This document shows, piece by piece, positions 1-10,161 of a DNA stretch of 64,000 bases. The position numbers were made by a program, and so were the translations under genes. The notes under the pieces were generated by a model, which saw only the letters and a program-made list of their open reading frames with translations, had not been told where the DNA came from and made no database searches. The stretch's first letter is position 1. Each line of letters starts with the position of its first letter. The stretch comes from SKPS01 sp964469215. GTDB taxonomy: Bacteria; Bacteroidota; Bacteroidia; Bacteroidales; SKPS01. The stretch covers positions 1 to 64,000 of the forward strand of contig CAYXYB010000001.1 of the NCBI GenBank assembly GCA_964469215.1, given 5' to 3'.

Positions 1-3000
1 TGGCTAAAATCGGCGAAAAGATCCAGTTTGGCCTAAACTATAATACCGAAGCCCAGTTCGATTTCGACAACAAGACAAAGCTGGCTTACGAAGGTAAGGA
101 GGATGAAATACTCAAGCTTATTGAATTCGGTGATGTAACCCTTCCTCTCAACGGAACTCTTATCACAGGAAGCCAGAGGCTTTTCGGGATAAAAACAAAG
201 ATGCAGTTTGGGCGTGCCATGGTTACCACAGTTTTCTCGAAGCAGGAGAGCAAATCGCAGAGTGTTACAGTGTCGGGTGGGGCCACGACCAATGAGTTTT
301 ATTTCAAAGCTGACCAATACGAAGAAAACCGCCACTTCCTCCTGGGGCAGTATTTCCGAAACAACTACAACAAAGCCTTGTCAAGCCTTCCGATTGTCAA
401 CAGCCCTGTGAACATCACCAATATAGAGGTGTGGGTCACGAATATCGGAGCGGCAACAACTGAAAACCGCAATATCATAGCCCTTATCGACCTGGGAGAG
501 CAGACGCCGTATGCACCGGGTTACCTGTCTGGTACCTCACCCTATCCCGATAACTTTGTCTCCAACAACGTTCTCACAGAACTTATGCCGGGCGGGCCAA
601 CCGACTCACTGTCCCCCATGAGGAATATCAACATGGTAAGCTCATATCTCACAGGCAAAGGCCTCACCCAGGGGATACACTTCGAGAAAGTTGAAAATGC
701 AAGGAAGCTGAGTCCTAATGAATATACCTTCAACCCTAAACTTGGATTCATCTCCCTTAACATGCGCCTTAACCCCGACCAGGTGCTGGCAGTTTCATAC
801 CAGTATCAGGTTATTGGAAAGGAAGATATTTATCAGGTGGGTGAATTCTCAACCGGTGGTGTCACCGGCCAGAATGCCCTTATCACAAAACTTATACGCA
901 GTACCTCCATCAACGTGGATGTCCCCACATGGGACCTGATGATGAAAAATGTCTATTCCCTGCAGGCATTCCAGGTCAGCCCCGAGGACTTCAGGCTCAA
1001 CATCGTTTATACACAGGATGAAAACGGTGTGCCAATGGGCTATTTCACCGAAGGTGCCATCAACGGCATCCCCCTTATCAGGGTGCTTAACATGGATAAC
1101 CTGAACGTGAACATGGAGCCAACCCACGACGGAATCTTCGACTTCCTCGACGGTGCAGCTACCGGAGCAGGTACAATCCAGTCGAACAACGGCCGCGTAT
1201 TTATACCTCTGCTCGAACCATTCGGAAAAGACCTGCGTGCTGCCTTTGGTGATGATAAAATTGCAGATAAGTACGTGTTTGAAGAGCTCTACAGGAAAAC
1301 AAAAACCGATGCACAGCAGTTGCCCCAGAAAAACAAGTTCTATCTCGAAGGTCGCTACAAGTCGGCAGGAGGAGCCGACATCGCAATAGGGGGGTTTAAC
1401 ATACCAAAAGGATCTGTTAAAGTTAGTGCCGGTGGTGTGCTGCTCACAGAAAACGTACATTACACCGTTGACTATATGATGGGTAGGGTAAGGATCATTG
1501 ACGAAGGTTATCTCAATTCCGGGGTTCCCATAACCATCAGCACCGAAAGTGAAGACCTGTTCAATTTCCAGACTAAAAGGATGATGGGAGCGCATGTCGA
1601 CTATATGGTAAACAGAAACTTCAACGTCGGCGCTACCGTTCTTAACCTGCATGAAGGACCTATTACCCACAAGGTGAACTACGGTGATGAACCTATCTCC
1701 AACACCATCTGGGGGCTCGATATGCAGTACCGGGCACCCGCACCTTTCATCACCAAAATGATCGATAAACTCCCGTTTATCAACACCAAGGCACCTTCAA
1801 CGATATCATTTGAAGGTGAATTTGCCCATCTCATTCCCGGCCATCCGCGTGTGATTGGAAAAAATGGTGTAGCATATATCGATGATTTTGAAGGAAGTTC
1901 ATCAGGATTAGACATCAAGAATATCGGTCTCTGGAAGCTTGCCGGCACACCCCAGGGGCAGCCCAACATATTCTCTGAAGGCAATTTCCATATTAACGAT
2001 TCGAACATCCTTGGATATGGTTTCAACAGGGCTAAATTTGCCTGGTTTGTTGTTGACCCCATCTTCTTCGAGAAGTCAAACCCTATACCTGTGAGTGTAG
2101 ATGAAAAGAACAACCACTACACCCGTCAGATACGTGAACAGGAGGTGTTCCCTAACCGTGAAAAGGACAACAATGTCGAAGTTCCCCTTGCAGTCCTGAA
2201 TATGGTCTTAAATCCAAACCTGCGGGGGCCTTACAACTACGAAACATTACCCACAGCATGGTCATCAGGGCTCAACCCTGACGGCACATTGCGTGACCCT
2301 GCCACTCGTTGGGGAGGTATAATGAGAAGGATCGAAACACCCGATTTTGAAGCCACCAACATTGAATATGTCGAATTCTGGCTTATGGATCCCTTCATCG
2401 ATCCAGATTCGACCTATAAGGCAAACGGTCCGTTGAATGCAATTAAAAATGGAGGCTATCTGTATATCAACCTTGGCGACATATCGGAAGATGCCCTTAA
2501 GGATGGTAGAAAAGCCTGGGAAAACGGCCTTCCCACCACTGCCAATGCCACCAACGTTGACACCACGGCATGGGGTCGTGTGCCCGTGGGAAATCAGATA
2601 GTGAAAGCTTTCGATAACAACGCACAATCCAGAAAATTCCAGGATGTTGGCCTCGACGGCCTTCGTAATGACGATGAAAGCACCTTCTTCAGCAACTACC
2701 TTGCCGAAGTGGCATCCATCGTGAATGCCGCTGCCTACGGACAGTTCGAAGCCGACCCTTCGGCCGATAATTACAGCTACTTCAGAGGGCCTCTCCACGA
2801 TAATGCCAATGCCACCATCCTCGAAAGGTATATGAATTACAACGGCATGGAGGGTAACTCAAACACCTCTGAACAGGATCAGGAGATGGGGATCACCAGC
2901 TATGCAACCCTGGCAAGTACCCTCCCCGACGGCGAGGATATAAATAACGACAACACCCTCAGCGAAGGTGAAAAATATTACCAGTACCGTATCGACCTGA

Positions 3001-6000
3001 AACCTGAAAAAATGGTGATCGGTGAAAACTATATTACCGACATCTATAAAGCCATAAAAGTCCCCCTGCGCGACAACACCTTTGCGGATGTAACATGGTA
3101 CCAGTTCAAAATACCTATAAGGCAGTACGAAAAGGTTGTAGGCGACATCCGCGATTTCAAATCCATACGCTTCATGCGTATGTTTATGCGTGGCTTCAAC
3201 GAACAGACAGTCCTACGCTTTGCTACCCTGGAGCTCGTTCGTGGTGATTGGCGCAAATACGGATTCAAACTCCTGCAATCGGGTGAATATATCCCAATCG
3301 ACGATCAGGCAGGTACAACATTCGATGTGTCAACAGTAAATATCGAAGAAAATGCATTCAGGCAGCCTGTGAACTATATCCTTCCCCCCAACATCGAAAG
3401 GGAAAAGAACGTTCTCTCAACAACCATCGCACAGATGAATGAGCAGTCACTCTCATTCAAGGTGTGCAACCTACAGGATGGTGACGCAAGAGCCGTATAC
3501 AAAGTCACTGAATTCGATCTTCGCAGGTATAAGAGAATGCAAATGTATGTACACGCAGAAAGTGCCTGTGCCGGTATCGACGAATCACAAAACGGCGACC
3601 TCAACCCTGGCGAACTTACCGTCTTCATCCGCCTGGGTACCGATTTCAGCAATAACTACTACGAATATGAAATACCTGTCCGGTTTACAAAATGGGGGGT
3701 TAACGCCTCACAAACCGACGCACGCAACCTTATCTGGCCTGATTCAAACAATTTTAATATCGAGCTTGATGCACTGGCACGCCTTAAACAGGAACGAAAT
3801 GCACTGATGCGAAGTGGCGACCCGTCGGTTTCACTTATCGCTCCCTTTGTGCAGTTTCTGGATGTTACCCTTGATGGGGGTGGAACGCGCACAGATAAGT
3901 TAACCGTTATCGGAACACCCACCCTCAGTGAGATCAAGACAATAATGATAGGTGTCAGAAATCCAAAACAGATGGGTTTCTACGATAAGACCGATGACGG
4001 CCTTCCCAAGTCGGCCGAAGTATGGGTAAATGAGTTGCGCCTTACCGACTTCAACGATCATGGCGGCTGGGCAGCCATCAGCCGCATGAACGTTACTCTG
4101 GCTGACCTTGGAACCCTGCAGATTGCAGGAAACATCAGCACCCCCGGGTTCGGCTCTATAGACCAGAAAATCCTCGACAGACAGCATGAAACAGTCTATG
4201 GCTACGATATCGCTACCAACCTTGAACTGGGACGGTTCTTCCCTGAAAAAGCCTCAATAAAAATACCCATGCACTTCGCATACTCCGAAAACTTCAGCGA
4301 CCCCGAATATAATCCTCTTAATCCCGATATCAAATTCAGAGACGACCTCGAAACCTACCCGTCAAAACAGGATAGGGACTCTATCCGACATCTATCCCAG
4401 GACTACATTATGCGTAAAAGCCTTAACTTCGTGAATGTATCCAAGATGAGTACAGGCCGCACAAAGGCCCCCCGCTTCTACGATATCTCCAACTTCAACG
4501 TATCATATGCATATAATGAAACTTATCTGCGCAATATCGATATTGAATACGACCGCAAACAGAAATACATGGGTATGTTTGCCTATAACTTCGTTAATAA
4601 CCCCCAACCGGTCAGGCTTTTCTCAAAATCGAAATTCCTCAATAAATATAAATCCTTTGCCATTATCCGTGATATCAACTTCTACTATTCACCCAAACTG
4701 ATATCATTCCGTACAATGTTGAACCGTGAATATCAGGAACAGAAAGTGCGCAACAAGTCAAGGGCCATTATCATCATCGATCCTACATACATGAAGAAAT
4801 ATGAGTGGAACAGGATCTACGATTTCAAATATGATCTGAGCCAGGGGATACGGTTCGAATATAATGCCAATGCCATGGCGTTGTTCAGGGAACCGGACGG
4901 TAAGCGCGACAGGAGTGATCAGACTTACCGGGATACTATCCTTAACCAGTTCCTGAACCTTGGCGACCTTAACAATTTCACCCAGCAGGTTGTCGTTAAC
5001 TGGAACGTTCCTATAAATAAACTGCCCTTGCTTGACTGGTTGTCGGCCAATGCACGCTATTCAGGTAACTACCAGTACACCGGGCCTACGATGGCAGCCG
5101 AGCAACTTGGAGGGGTGATCCAGAACTCCAATAATATTATGCTTACCGGCTCGGCAAACATGACCACCCTTTACAACAAGATACCCTATCTTAAAAAGCT
5201 TAATCAGTCGATGTTACCATCACGTCAGGCACAAACCCAACGCTTTACCAAAGAGATAAAAGAGCTGGAAGCTGAAGGGAAAAGCCCTACTGATACCATT
5301 GTTAAGACCAATTACCTGGTAAAGGTGTTCGATCACCTGCTAATGATCATAACAGGTGTGAAGAATATCTCTTTGAACTATAGCGAAACCAACGGTTTTG
5401 TGCTTCCCGGTTTTGCGCACAAACCAAAATACCTTGGTAACGTATGGGAAATTGATGCCCCGGGATTACCTTTCATTGCCGGATGGCAGGAAGAAAACTT
5501 CCTTGAGAAGGCTTTCAGGGAAGACTGGATTGTACGTAACGATACCCTCATCACAGCATCCTATCTGCAGAACCTTTCTCAAAACCTCTCTTTCAGAACT
5601 ACAATAGAACCGCTCCCCGGATTTCGTGTTGAACTCAATGCCAACCGCACACTTCAGAATACCCAGAGTGCCGTTCTGAGACGTGTGGATACTGTTCCTT
5701 ATTATGTGCAATATACACCATCAGTGATGGGTAACTTCAGCTCCTCTTTCCTCTCAATCAGAACCGCCTTCGTGAAGATGGACTCGACCTATTCAAACAA
5801 CACATATCTGGATATGCTCAAAAACAGGCAGGTCATTGCCGGCAGGCTCGCAGACGGAAACCCGAACTGGGATGGCTCCTATGTGTACGATACCGAGTCA
5901 GGGTCATACTTCCCCGATGGCTACGGATCTACACAACAGGATGTCCTCCTCGCTGCATTTATAGCTGCCTACTCTGGAACCGACCCCAAAAAGGTTACCC

Positions 6001-6719
6001 TCAACCCGTTCACTGCCCTCCCTATACCCAACTGGATTATTACATATAACGGACTCACACAGATCCCACTGATTGCAAAATACTTCAGAAACCTCACAAT
6101 AAATCACGCCTACAGATCAAATTTTAATATTGGCGGATATACCCAGAATATAAGGTATACAGAAGATGAGGATGGCTTCCAGATAATCAGGGATGAACTC
6201 GGCAAAAATTATCTGCCTAAATATGAGATAGGCCAGGTTACCATCTCTGAACAGTTTTCTCCACTTCTGAAGTTCGATATGACTTTGAACAACAGCCTGA
6301 TGGCAAATATCGAATTCAAACGTTCAAGGAACCTCACCCTCAGCTTCGCCAACTATCAGCTTACAGAAGTCTTCAGCAAGGAGTTCATCATTGGCAGCGG
6401 ATACCGCTTCGCCGATGTGAAAGTAAATATCAGGTCGGGAGGGCGTACCAGAACCATTCAGAGTGACCTCACCGTTCGCCTCGATATCTCTTTCAGGAAC
6501 AACATGACAATTCTGAGACGCATCGTAGAGGATTTGGATCAACCGGCACAAGGCCAGAAAAACACATCCATCAATTTCTCGGCCGATTACATGATAAGCC
6601 AGTATGTAAATCTGAGGCTCTTCTACGACCAGATCATCACCAAACCCCATGTGAGTAACCAGTTCGACATCAGCAACACCAACGCCGGGATAAGTGTAAG
6701 ATTTTCACTGGCGCCTTAA
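1..6719 (+). CDS. sprA: SprA, type IX secretion outer-membrane translocon (5' end outside window)
   Basis: This is the C-terminal ~2240 residues of SprA, the giant outer-membrane barrel that forms the T9SS translocon and is needed for gliding in motile relatives. The reading frame is open from base 3 with no start, so the N-terminus lies upstream; the first internal Met (base 201) is not the start because the preceding codons already encode typical SprA sequence (GDVTLPLNGTLI, then SQRLFGIKTKMQFG). Further family hallmarks are YIDDFEGSSSGLDI near base 1870 and GRVRIIDEGYLN near 1490. The protein ends in amphipathic barrel-like strands and TAA. Full family members are about 2300-2500 aa, so little is missing. 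It ends one base from the convergent oxidoreductase gene. Its presence fits the many sorting-domain proteins elsewhere in the window. Identification is by recognition of family sequence. Confidence 0.96.
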   Translation, partial: AKIGEKIQFGLNYNTEAQFDFDNKTKLAYEGKEDEILKLIEFGDVTLPLNGTLITGSQRLFGIKTKMQFGRAMVTTVFSKQESKSQSVTVSGGATTNEFYFKADQYEENRHFLLGQYFRNNYNKALSSLPIVNSPVNITNIEVWVTNIGAATTENRNIIALIDLGEQTPYAPGYLSGTSPYPDNFVSNNVLTELMPGGPTDSLSPMRNINMVSSYLTGKGLTQGIHFEKVENARKLSPNEYTFNPKLGFISLNMRLNPDQVLAVSYQYQVIGKEDIYQVGEFSTGGVTGQNALITKLIRSTSINVDVPTWDLMMKNVYSLQAFQVSPEDFRLNIVYTQDENGVPMGYFTEGAINGIPLIRVLNMDNLNVNMEPTHDGIFDFLDGAATGAGTIQSNNGRVFIPLLEPFGKDLRAAFGDDKIADKYVFEELYRKTKTDAQQLPQKNKFYLEGRYKSAGGADIAIGGFNIPKGSVKVSAGGVLLTENVHYTVDYMMGRVRIIDEGYLNSGVPITISTESEDLFNFQTKRMMGAHVDYMVNRNFNVGATVLNLHEGPITHKVNYGDEPISNTIWGLDMQYRAPAPFITKMIDKLPFINTKAPSTISFEGEFAHLIPGHPRVIGKNGVAYIDDFEGSSSGLDIKNIGLWKLAGTPQGQPNIFSEGNFHINDSNILGYGFNRAKFAWFVVDPIFFEKSNPIPVSVDEKNNHYTRQIREQEVFPNREKDNNVEVPLAVLNMVLNPNLRGPYNYETLPTAWSSGLNPDGTLRDPATRWGGIMRRIETPDFEATNIEYVEFWLMDPFIDPDSTYKANGPLNAIKNGGYLYINLGDISEDALKDGRKAWENGLPTTANATNVDTTAWGRVPVGNQIVKAFDNNAQSRKFQDVGLDGLRNDDESTFFSNYLAEVASIVNAAAYGQFEADPSADNYSYFRGPLHDNANATILERYMNYNGMEGNSNTSEQDQEMGITSYATLASTLPDGEDINNDNTLSEGEKYYQYRIDLKPEKMVIGENYITDIYKAIKVPLRDNTFADVTWYQFKIPIRQYEKVVGDIRDFKSIRFMRMFMRGFNEQTVLRFATLELVRGDWRKYGFKLLQSGEYIPIDDQAGTTFDVSTVNIEENAFRQPVNYILPPNIEREKNVLSTTIAQMNEQSLSFKVCNLQDGDARAVYKVTEFDLRRYKRMQMYVHAESACAGIDESQNGDLNPGELTVFIRLGTDFSNNYYEYEIPVRFTKWGVNASQTDARNLIWPDSNNFNIELDALARLKQERNALMRSGDPSVSLIAPFVQFLDVTLDGGGTRTDKLTVIGTPTLSEIKTIMIGVRNPKQMGFYDKTDDGLPKSAEVWVNELRLTDFNDHGGWAAISRMNVTLADLGTLQIAGNISTPGFGSIDQKILDRQHETVYGYDIATNLELGRFFPEKASIKIPMHFAYSENFSDPEYNPLNPDIKFRDDLETYPSKQDRDSIRHLSQDYIMRKSLNFVNVSKMSTGRTKAPRFYDISNFNVSYAYNETYLRNIDIEYDRKQKYMGMFAYNFVNNPQPVRLFSKSKFLNKYKSFAIIRDINFYYSPKLISFRTMLNREYQEQKVRNKSRAIIIIDPTYMKKYEWNRIYDFKYDLSQGIRFEYNANAMALFREPDGKRDRSDQTYRDTILNQFLNLGDLNNFTQQVVVNWNVPINKLPLLDWLSANARYSGNYQYTGPTMAAEQLGGVIQNSNNIMLTGSANMTTLYNKIPYLKKLNQSMLPSRQAQTQRFTKEIKELEAEGKSPTDTIVKTNYLVKVFDHLLMIITGVKNISLNYSETNGFVLPGFAHKPKYLGNVWEIDAPGLPFIAGWQEENFLEKAFREDWIVRNDTLITASYLQNLSQNLSFRTTIEPLPGFRVELNANRTLQNTQSAVLRRVDTVPYYVQYTPSVMGNFSSSFLSIRTAFVKMDSTYSNNTYLDMLKNRQVIAGRLADGNPNWDGSYVYDTESGSYFPDGYGSTQQDVLLAAFIAAYSGTDPKKVTLNPFTALPIPNWIITYNGLTQIPLIAKYFRNLTINHAYRSNFNIGGYTQNIRYTEDEDGFQIIRDELGKNYLPKYEIGQVTISEQFSPLLKFDMTLNNSLMANIEFKRSRNLTLSFANYQLTEVFSKEFIIGSGYRFADVKVNIRSGGRTRTIQSDLTVRLDISFRNNMTILRRIVEDLDQPAQGQKNTSINFSADYMISQYVNLRLFYDQIITKPHVSNQFDISNTNAGISVRFSLAP

Positions 6720-6720
6720 A

Positions 6721-9700
6721 CTATTTGAATGCTTTTTCCGGCATTCCGTCCCCTGAAAGGCTTAACCTTTTAAAATAGTCAGGAACCTCTTTTCCACAAA
6801 TTGAATCAACATACATCCTGGCAAGGTACTGTCCGAGCATGAAGCCCTGTCCGCGCAAACCGGCAAACAACCCCAGCCCCGGATCAATTATCATACGGGG
6901 TTCAACGTAATATCCGGACCAAACCGCCTGGAAACCTACCGTAGAGAGCTCAGGCAGCCAGTTTACAAACACCTCCGATACAATCTCGATGAAATCCCTG
7001 CTGTTGACCTTAAGGTTTTTATCGGTTTCTGCCGGCTCAATGGCAGGAGAAGCGCAACCAATGACCTGCCCGGTCTCTGCAAGCTGCTGGCCGTAAACCG
7101 CTGTAAACCCTTTGTACCGCCTGCGATCGATAAGCATTGGCAACGGATTGTCACCTATCCCGAGCCATGGTAAACGCCGGGTGATAAATGCCTGATGCCT
7201 CACCGGATATAAACCTGTCTCTATTCCAAGTTGCCTGGCAAAAATATCACTCTCCGGCCCCAGGGCATTGATGAAATACGGTGTTATATACCTGATGTAT
7301 GCGCGGTCGTGATTTCGCACAAGTACCTCATACCTGTCTCCTGCACGGGTTACATGTATCACCCTGCAATCCTCCTCTATCCTGCCACCATGCCTTTTAC
7401 CAATCTGCCTTATAAGATCCGTAACTCTTCCGGGTGTAGCCTGCCAGCAATCGTTGGTTACAAGTGCTGCTTTATAGGTGCTCATCTTCCGGTTGATAAA
7501 TGGCGATATATTTTCATGAAAATCACCCGGTTTTACCATCACAGAATCAGACCATGCCATCGAAGCTGCCAGGGCATTGTAAGTGTCTTCATCATGGGCA
7601 AATGATACATACTTAATAGGCCTGTAATCTATATTCTTTATCTGCTGAAGAGATTTGAAGATCTCGAGGTTCTGCCTGGCTATCTCCGACAACTCAGGTA
7701 CGCTGAAGGTAGGCCTGCCGCCTGCTATATTCCGCCATGATGCACCCCTGCCGTAATTAACCAGCACAGGGTTAAATCCTGCCTCTGAAAGATATCTGAA
7801 CAGTGCACTACCACCAATTCCGCCTCCCGCCACAAGTGCCTTAACCTCCACCCTCTTCTCATTAAAACCTTTTGTGTTTGTGATGATATTGTCAGCAACG
7901 GTTTTCGGATAGAGCTCTCCCATAGCAAGCTGATTCGATAAGGGGCCGCGTGGCGTTGCATCCCCAACCATAGTTACACCGTAAGGCCTGATTACCTGGT
8001 TAAGCCGTTTTATGCAACGCTTGCCCCTGCATGCACCCATGCCAAGGCGCGTGGTGTGCTTAACCTCATCAACACTTATGAACTGCCGCTCACCAACAAC
8101 CTCAAGTATCTCATCAAGCCTTACATCATCACAATGACAGATATAACTCTTCGATTCCACCTCAGGAGCCTCTTTCATCTCCACAGGATCAGGATATTCG
8201 CTCTTTACAATAAAACCTCGGGCATCAGTGAAGTTGCTGTCCAACTTTCCCGTCGACCGGACACGTGCAATATGTGTTTTATTGGGTTTGCGCAAAACCC
8301 TCTCCACTACCCCTTCTCCTAAACTCCTGCCGTTATTGTCTACAAGCCAAACTTCCGATTTCTCTTCAACATCATATTCAACAGGAAGATAAAACCAGTC
8401 CTTCTTCGGGGCATATCCGAAGATTGCGAGGCCGGGACACTGATATACACAATCCATGCAACCGATGCACTTGTCGAAATCTATCTGAGGTACAGTGCTG
8501 GTAGAACTCTTGGTGATAGCCCCGTGCGGACAGGCAAAAGCACACGGGTTGCATGCAAAACCATAAAGACAATCAATAAGCACAAAAGGTTTGGCCTCCT
8601 TTCGCACTTCATCAGGCATATAAGGCTCTTCAATTATTCTTACCGGATGCTGCTGCGAATCAATATAATCCTTTGAAACCTCCAGATAGCTGTCGTAATT
8701 AAAATTCACACCCATCTCCTGGATTATCTCAAAAGCAACCTGCTTTCCACGCAAAACGGCACTGGTTCCCTCTCCAATTCTTATGGAATCACCCGCCCCG
8801 AAGCAGTTGCGCCCAAAAATTTCATGTCCTTTTATCAGCAACTGGTCATCAGGCACAAGTCCGGTGCAGATGTTAATTGTATCGATACCGTCAATCATCT
8901 TCTCAGTACCTGGTACCGGCTTAAAGTTTTCACACTCAGCAACCACTGCTCCAATGATGCCCGTATGGTCGGCATTAGGTATTGCCTTAACCAGGATATG
9001 CGACAACATGATCGGAATGCCAAGGCGCCTCACACGGTTTGCCTGCACAGGAAAGCCACCCTCACGAGGCTGCGCTTCAATGATAGCCTTTACCCTGGCT
9101 CCTGCCTGCATTAACTGATAAGAGGTAAGGTATCCGATATTGCCTGCACCTACAGTAAGTATATTCTTCCCCAACAGAGTGAATTCGTTGTTCATCATCT
9201 TCTGTACAACCGCTGCAGTGTAAACACCGGGGAGGTCATCATTCTCAAATGCAGGCATGAAGGGGACAGCACCCGTCGCCACAACCATATATTCCGCCTC
9301 AACATAATATATCTCTCCTGTTACAATGTCCTTAACCGCAATCCGTCTGCCCTCAAGAATATCCCATACCGTTGCGTTAAGAAATATTCCCGTATGATCG
9401 TCTCCGGCCAGGGTGGTGGCAATGTCGAAACCGCGCATCCCACCAAACTTCTGCTCCTTCTCGAAGAAGAAAAACTGATGTGTCTGCATCAGAAACTGAC
9501 CACCTATCTTATCGTTGTTGTCGATAACGATATTATCAACACCGTGTTCGTTGAGGATCTCACGGGCGGCGAGGCCGGCAGGGCCGGCACCTATAATGGC
9601 CACACGGGTAAGAAATATGCGGGTGGGCATATCATTCCTAACAGGCTTCGCTTCAGGTGTATATGTTTTGGGGATCTCCAATACCTCATTCACATCATCG

Positions 9701-9951
9701 ACTCTGGTTATGCAGATACGCTTTATCTGCCCGTCAACGAGCATCTCGCAGGCTCCGCACTTGCCAATGCCGCACTCAAGGCTACGCTCACGATTGTCGA
9801 GACTGTGGCTGTGAACCGGAAAACCGGCCTGGTGCAATGCCGCAGCAATGGTGAAACCTTTGTCTCCTGATATCAACTGCCCGTTAAATGTGAACTGTAC
9901 CTGCTCCGGCTGAGGAACTTCAAGTATGGGGTGTCTGGTGATCTTTTGCAT
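6721..9951 (-). CDS. Multi-domain FAD/NAD(P) oxidoreductase with 2Fe-2S, 4Fe-4S and BFD-like domains (HcnABC/sarcosine-oxidase-alpha-like fusion)
   Basis: A 1076-residue cytoplasmic enzyme fusing parts that are usually separate subunits. In order: a 2Fe-2S ferredoxin (cysteines in CGIGKCGAC and a later C, ~60-80); a pyridine-nucleotide disulfide oxidoreductase with FAD motif GAGPAGLAA (~122), NAD motif GAGNIGY and GAGDSIRIGEG; a two-cluster ferredoxin insert (CNPCAFACP and CIGCMDCVYQCP, ~470-510); a BFD-like 2Fe-2S domain (CHC...CRGKRC, ~600-650); and a second FAD domain of the DAO type (GGGIGGSALFRYL, ~700) to the end. The parts match the HcnA/B/C, heterotetrameric sarcosine oxidase and D-hydroxyproline/proline dehydrogenase families, which oxidise an amine or amino acid and pass electrons between flavins. 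The substrate is unknown and no pathway gene is adjacent. A good promoter lies 45-80 bases upstream. Start ATG at 9951. Confidence 0.9.
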   Translation of the reverse strand: MQKITRHPILEVPQPEQVQFTFNGQLISGDKGFTIAAALHQAGFPVHSHSLDNRERSLECGIGKCGACEMLVDGQIKRICITRVDDVNEVLEIPKTYTPEAKPVRNDMPTRIFLTRVAIIGAGPAGLAAREILNEHGVDNIVIDNNDKIGGQFLMQTHQFFFFEKEQKFGGMRGFDIATTLAGDDHTGIFLNATVWDILEGRRIAVKDIVTGEIYYVEAEYMVVATGAVPFMPAFENDDLPGVYTAAVVQKMMNNEFTLLGKNILTVGAGNIGYLTSYQLMQAGARVKAIIEAQPREGGFPVQANRVRRLGIPIMLSHILVKAIPNADHTGIIGAVVAECENFKPVPGTEKMIDGIDTINICTGLVPDDQLLIKGHEIFGRNCFGAGDSIRIGEGTSAVLRGKQVAFEIIQEMGVNFNYDSYLEVSKDYIDSQQHPVRIIEEPYMPDEVRKEAKPFVLIDCLYGFACNPCAFACPHGAITKSSTSTVPQIDFDKCIGCMDCVYQCPGLAIFGYAPKKDWFYLPVEYDVEEKSEVWLVDNNGRSLGEGVVERVLRKPNKTHIARVRSTGKLDSNFTDARGFIVKSEYPDPVEMKEAPEVESKSYICHCDDVRLDEILEVVGERQFISVDEVKHTTRLGMGACRGKRCIKRLNQVIRPYGVTMVGDATPRGPLSNQLAMGELYPKTVADNIITNTKGFNEKRVEVKALVAGGGIGGSALFRYLSEAGFNPVLVNYGRGASWRNIAGGRPTFSVPELSEIARQNLEIFKSLQQIKNIDYRPIKYVSFAHDEDTYNALAASMAWSDSVMVKPGDFHENISPFINRKMSTYKAALVTNDCWQATPGRVTDLIRQIGKRHGGRIEEDCRVIHVTRAGDRYEVLVRNHDRAYIRYITPYFINALGPESDIFARQLGIETGLYPVRHQAFITRRLPWLGIGDNPLPMLIDRRRYKGFTAVYGQQLAETGQVIGCASPAIEPAETDKNLKVNSRDFIEIVSEVFVNWLPELSTVGFQAVWSGYYVEPRMIIDPGLGLFAGLRGQGFMLGQYLARMYVDSICGKEVPDYFKRLSLSGDGMPEKAFK

Positions 9952-9997
9952 CCTTAATGATGAATATATCGGGTAAAACTTAAAACCGCTCTGCCCG

Positions 9998-10029
9998 CAA
10001 AATTACTCTTTTAGGATATATGGTACAAA
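9998..10029 (-). promoter_or_regulatory. Bacteroidota-type promoter of the multi-domain oxidoreductase
   Basis: On the minus strand there is TTTG (complement of 10026-10029), a 20-base spacer, then TAATTTTG (complement of 9998-10005). This matches the -33 TTTG / -7 TAnnTTTG consensus of Bacteroidota with the expected spacing. It sits about 45 bases before the ATG at 9951. It is the best-formed promoter seen in the window. Confidence 0.65.
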
Positions 10030-10157
10030 GGATAAACCCTAAACCTCTAAACTTCTAAACCTCTAAACTTTTAAATAACGATACACTACTATATCAAGAC
10101 TTCGCTTTAATAGCTTTCTATCTTATAAACTTTCTCGCTTTTAAACTTTCTCGCTAA
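10022..10157. repeat. Low-complexity intergenic tract (taaacctctaaactt / tttctcgcttttaaac units)
   Basis: The spacer between the oxidoreductase and the FISUMP gene is built from degenerate short units such as taaacctctaaacttc and ctttctcgcttttaaact. Related pyrimidine/AC-rich phrases (actttcacactttcac) recur at 13280-13310, 15008-15045 and 63560-63585. No coding potential is seen. Confidence 0.6.
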
Positions 10158-10161
10158 TCAC

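Noticed and set aside
849..1670. A 273-codon minus-strand frame inside sprA
   Set aside because: It lies wholly opposite a clear sprA coding region, has no recognisable domain and no promoter; typical antisense shadow.
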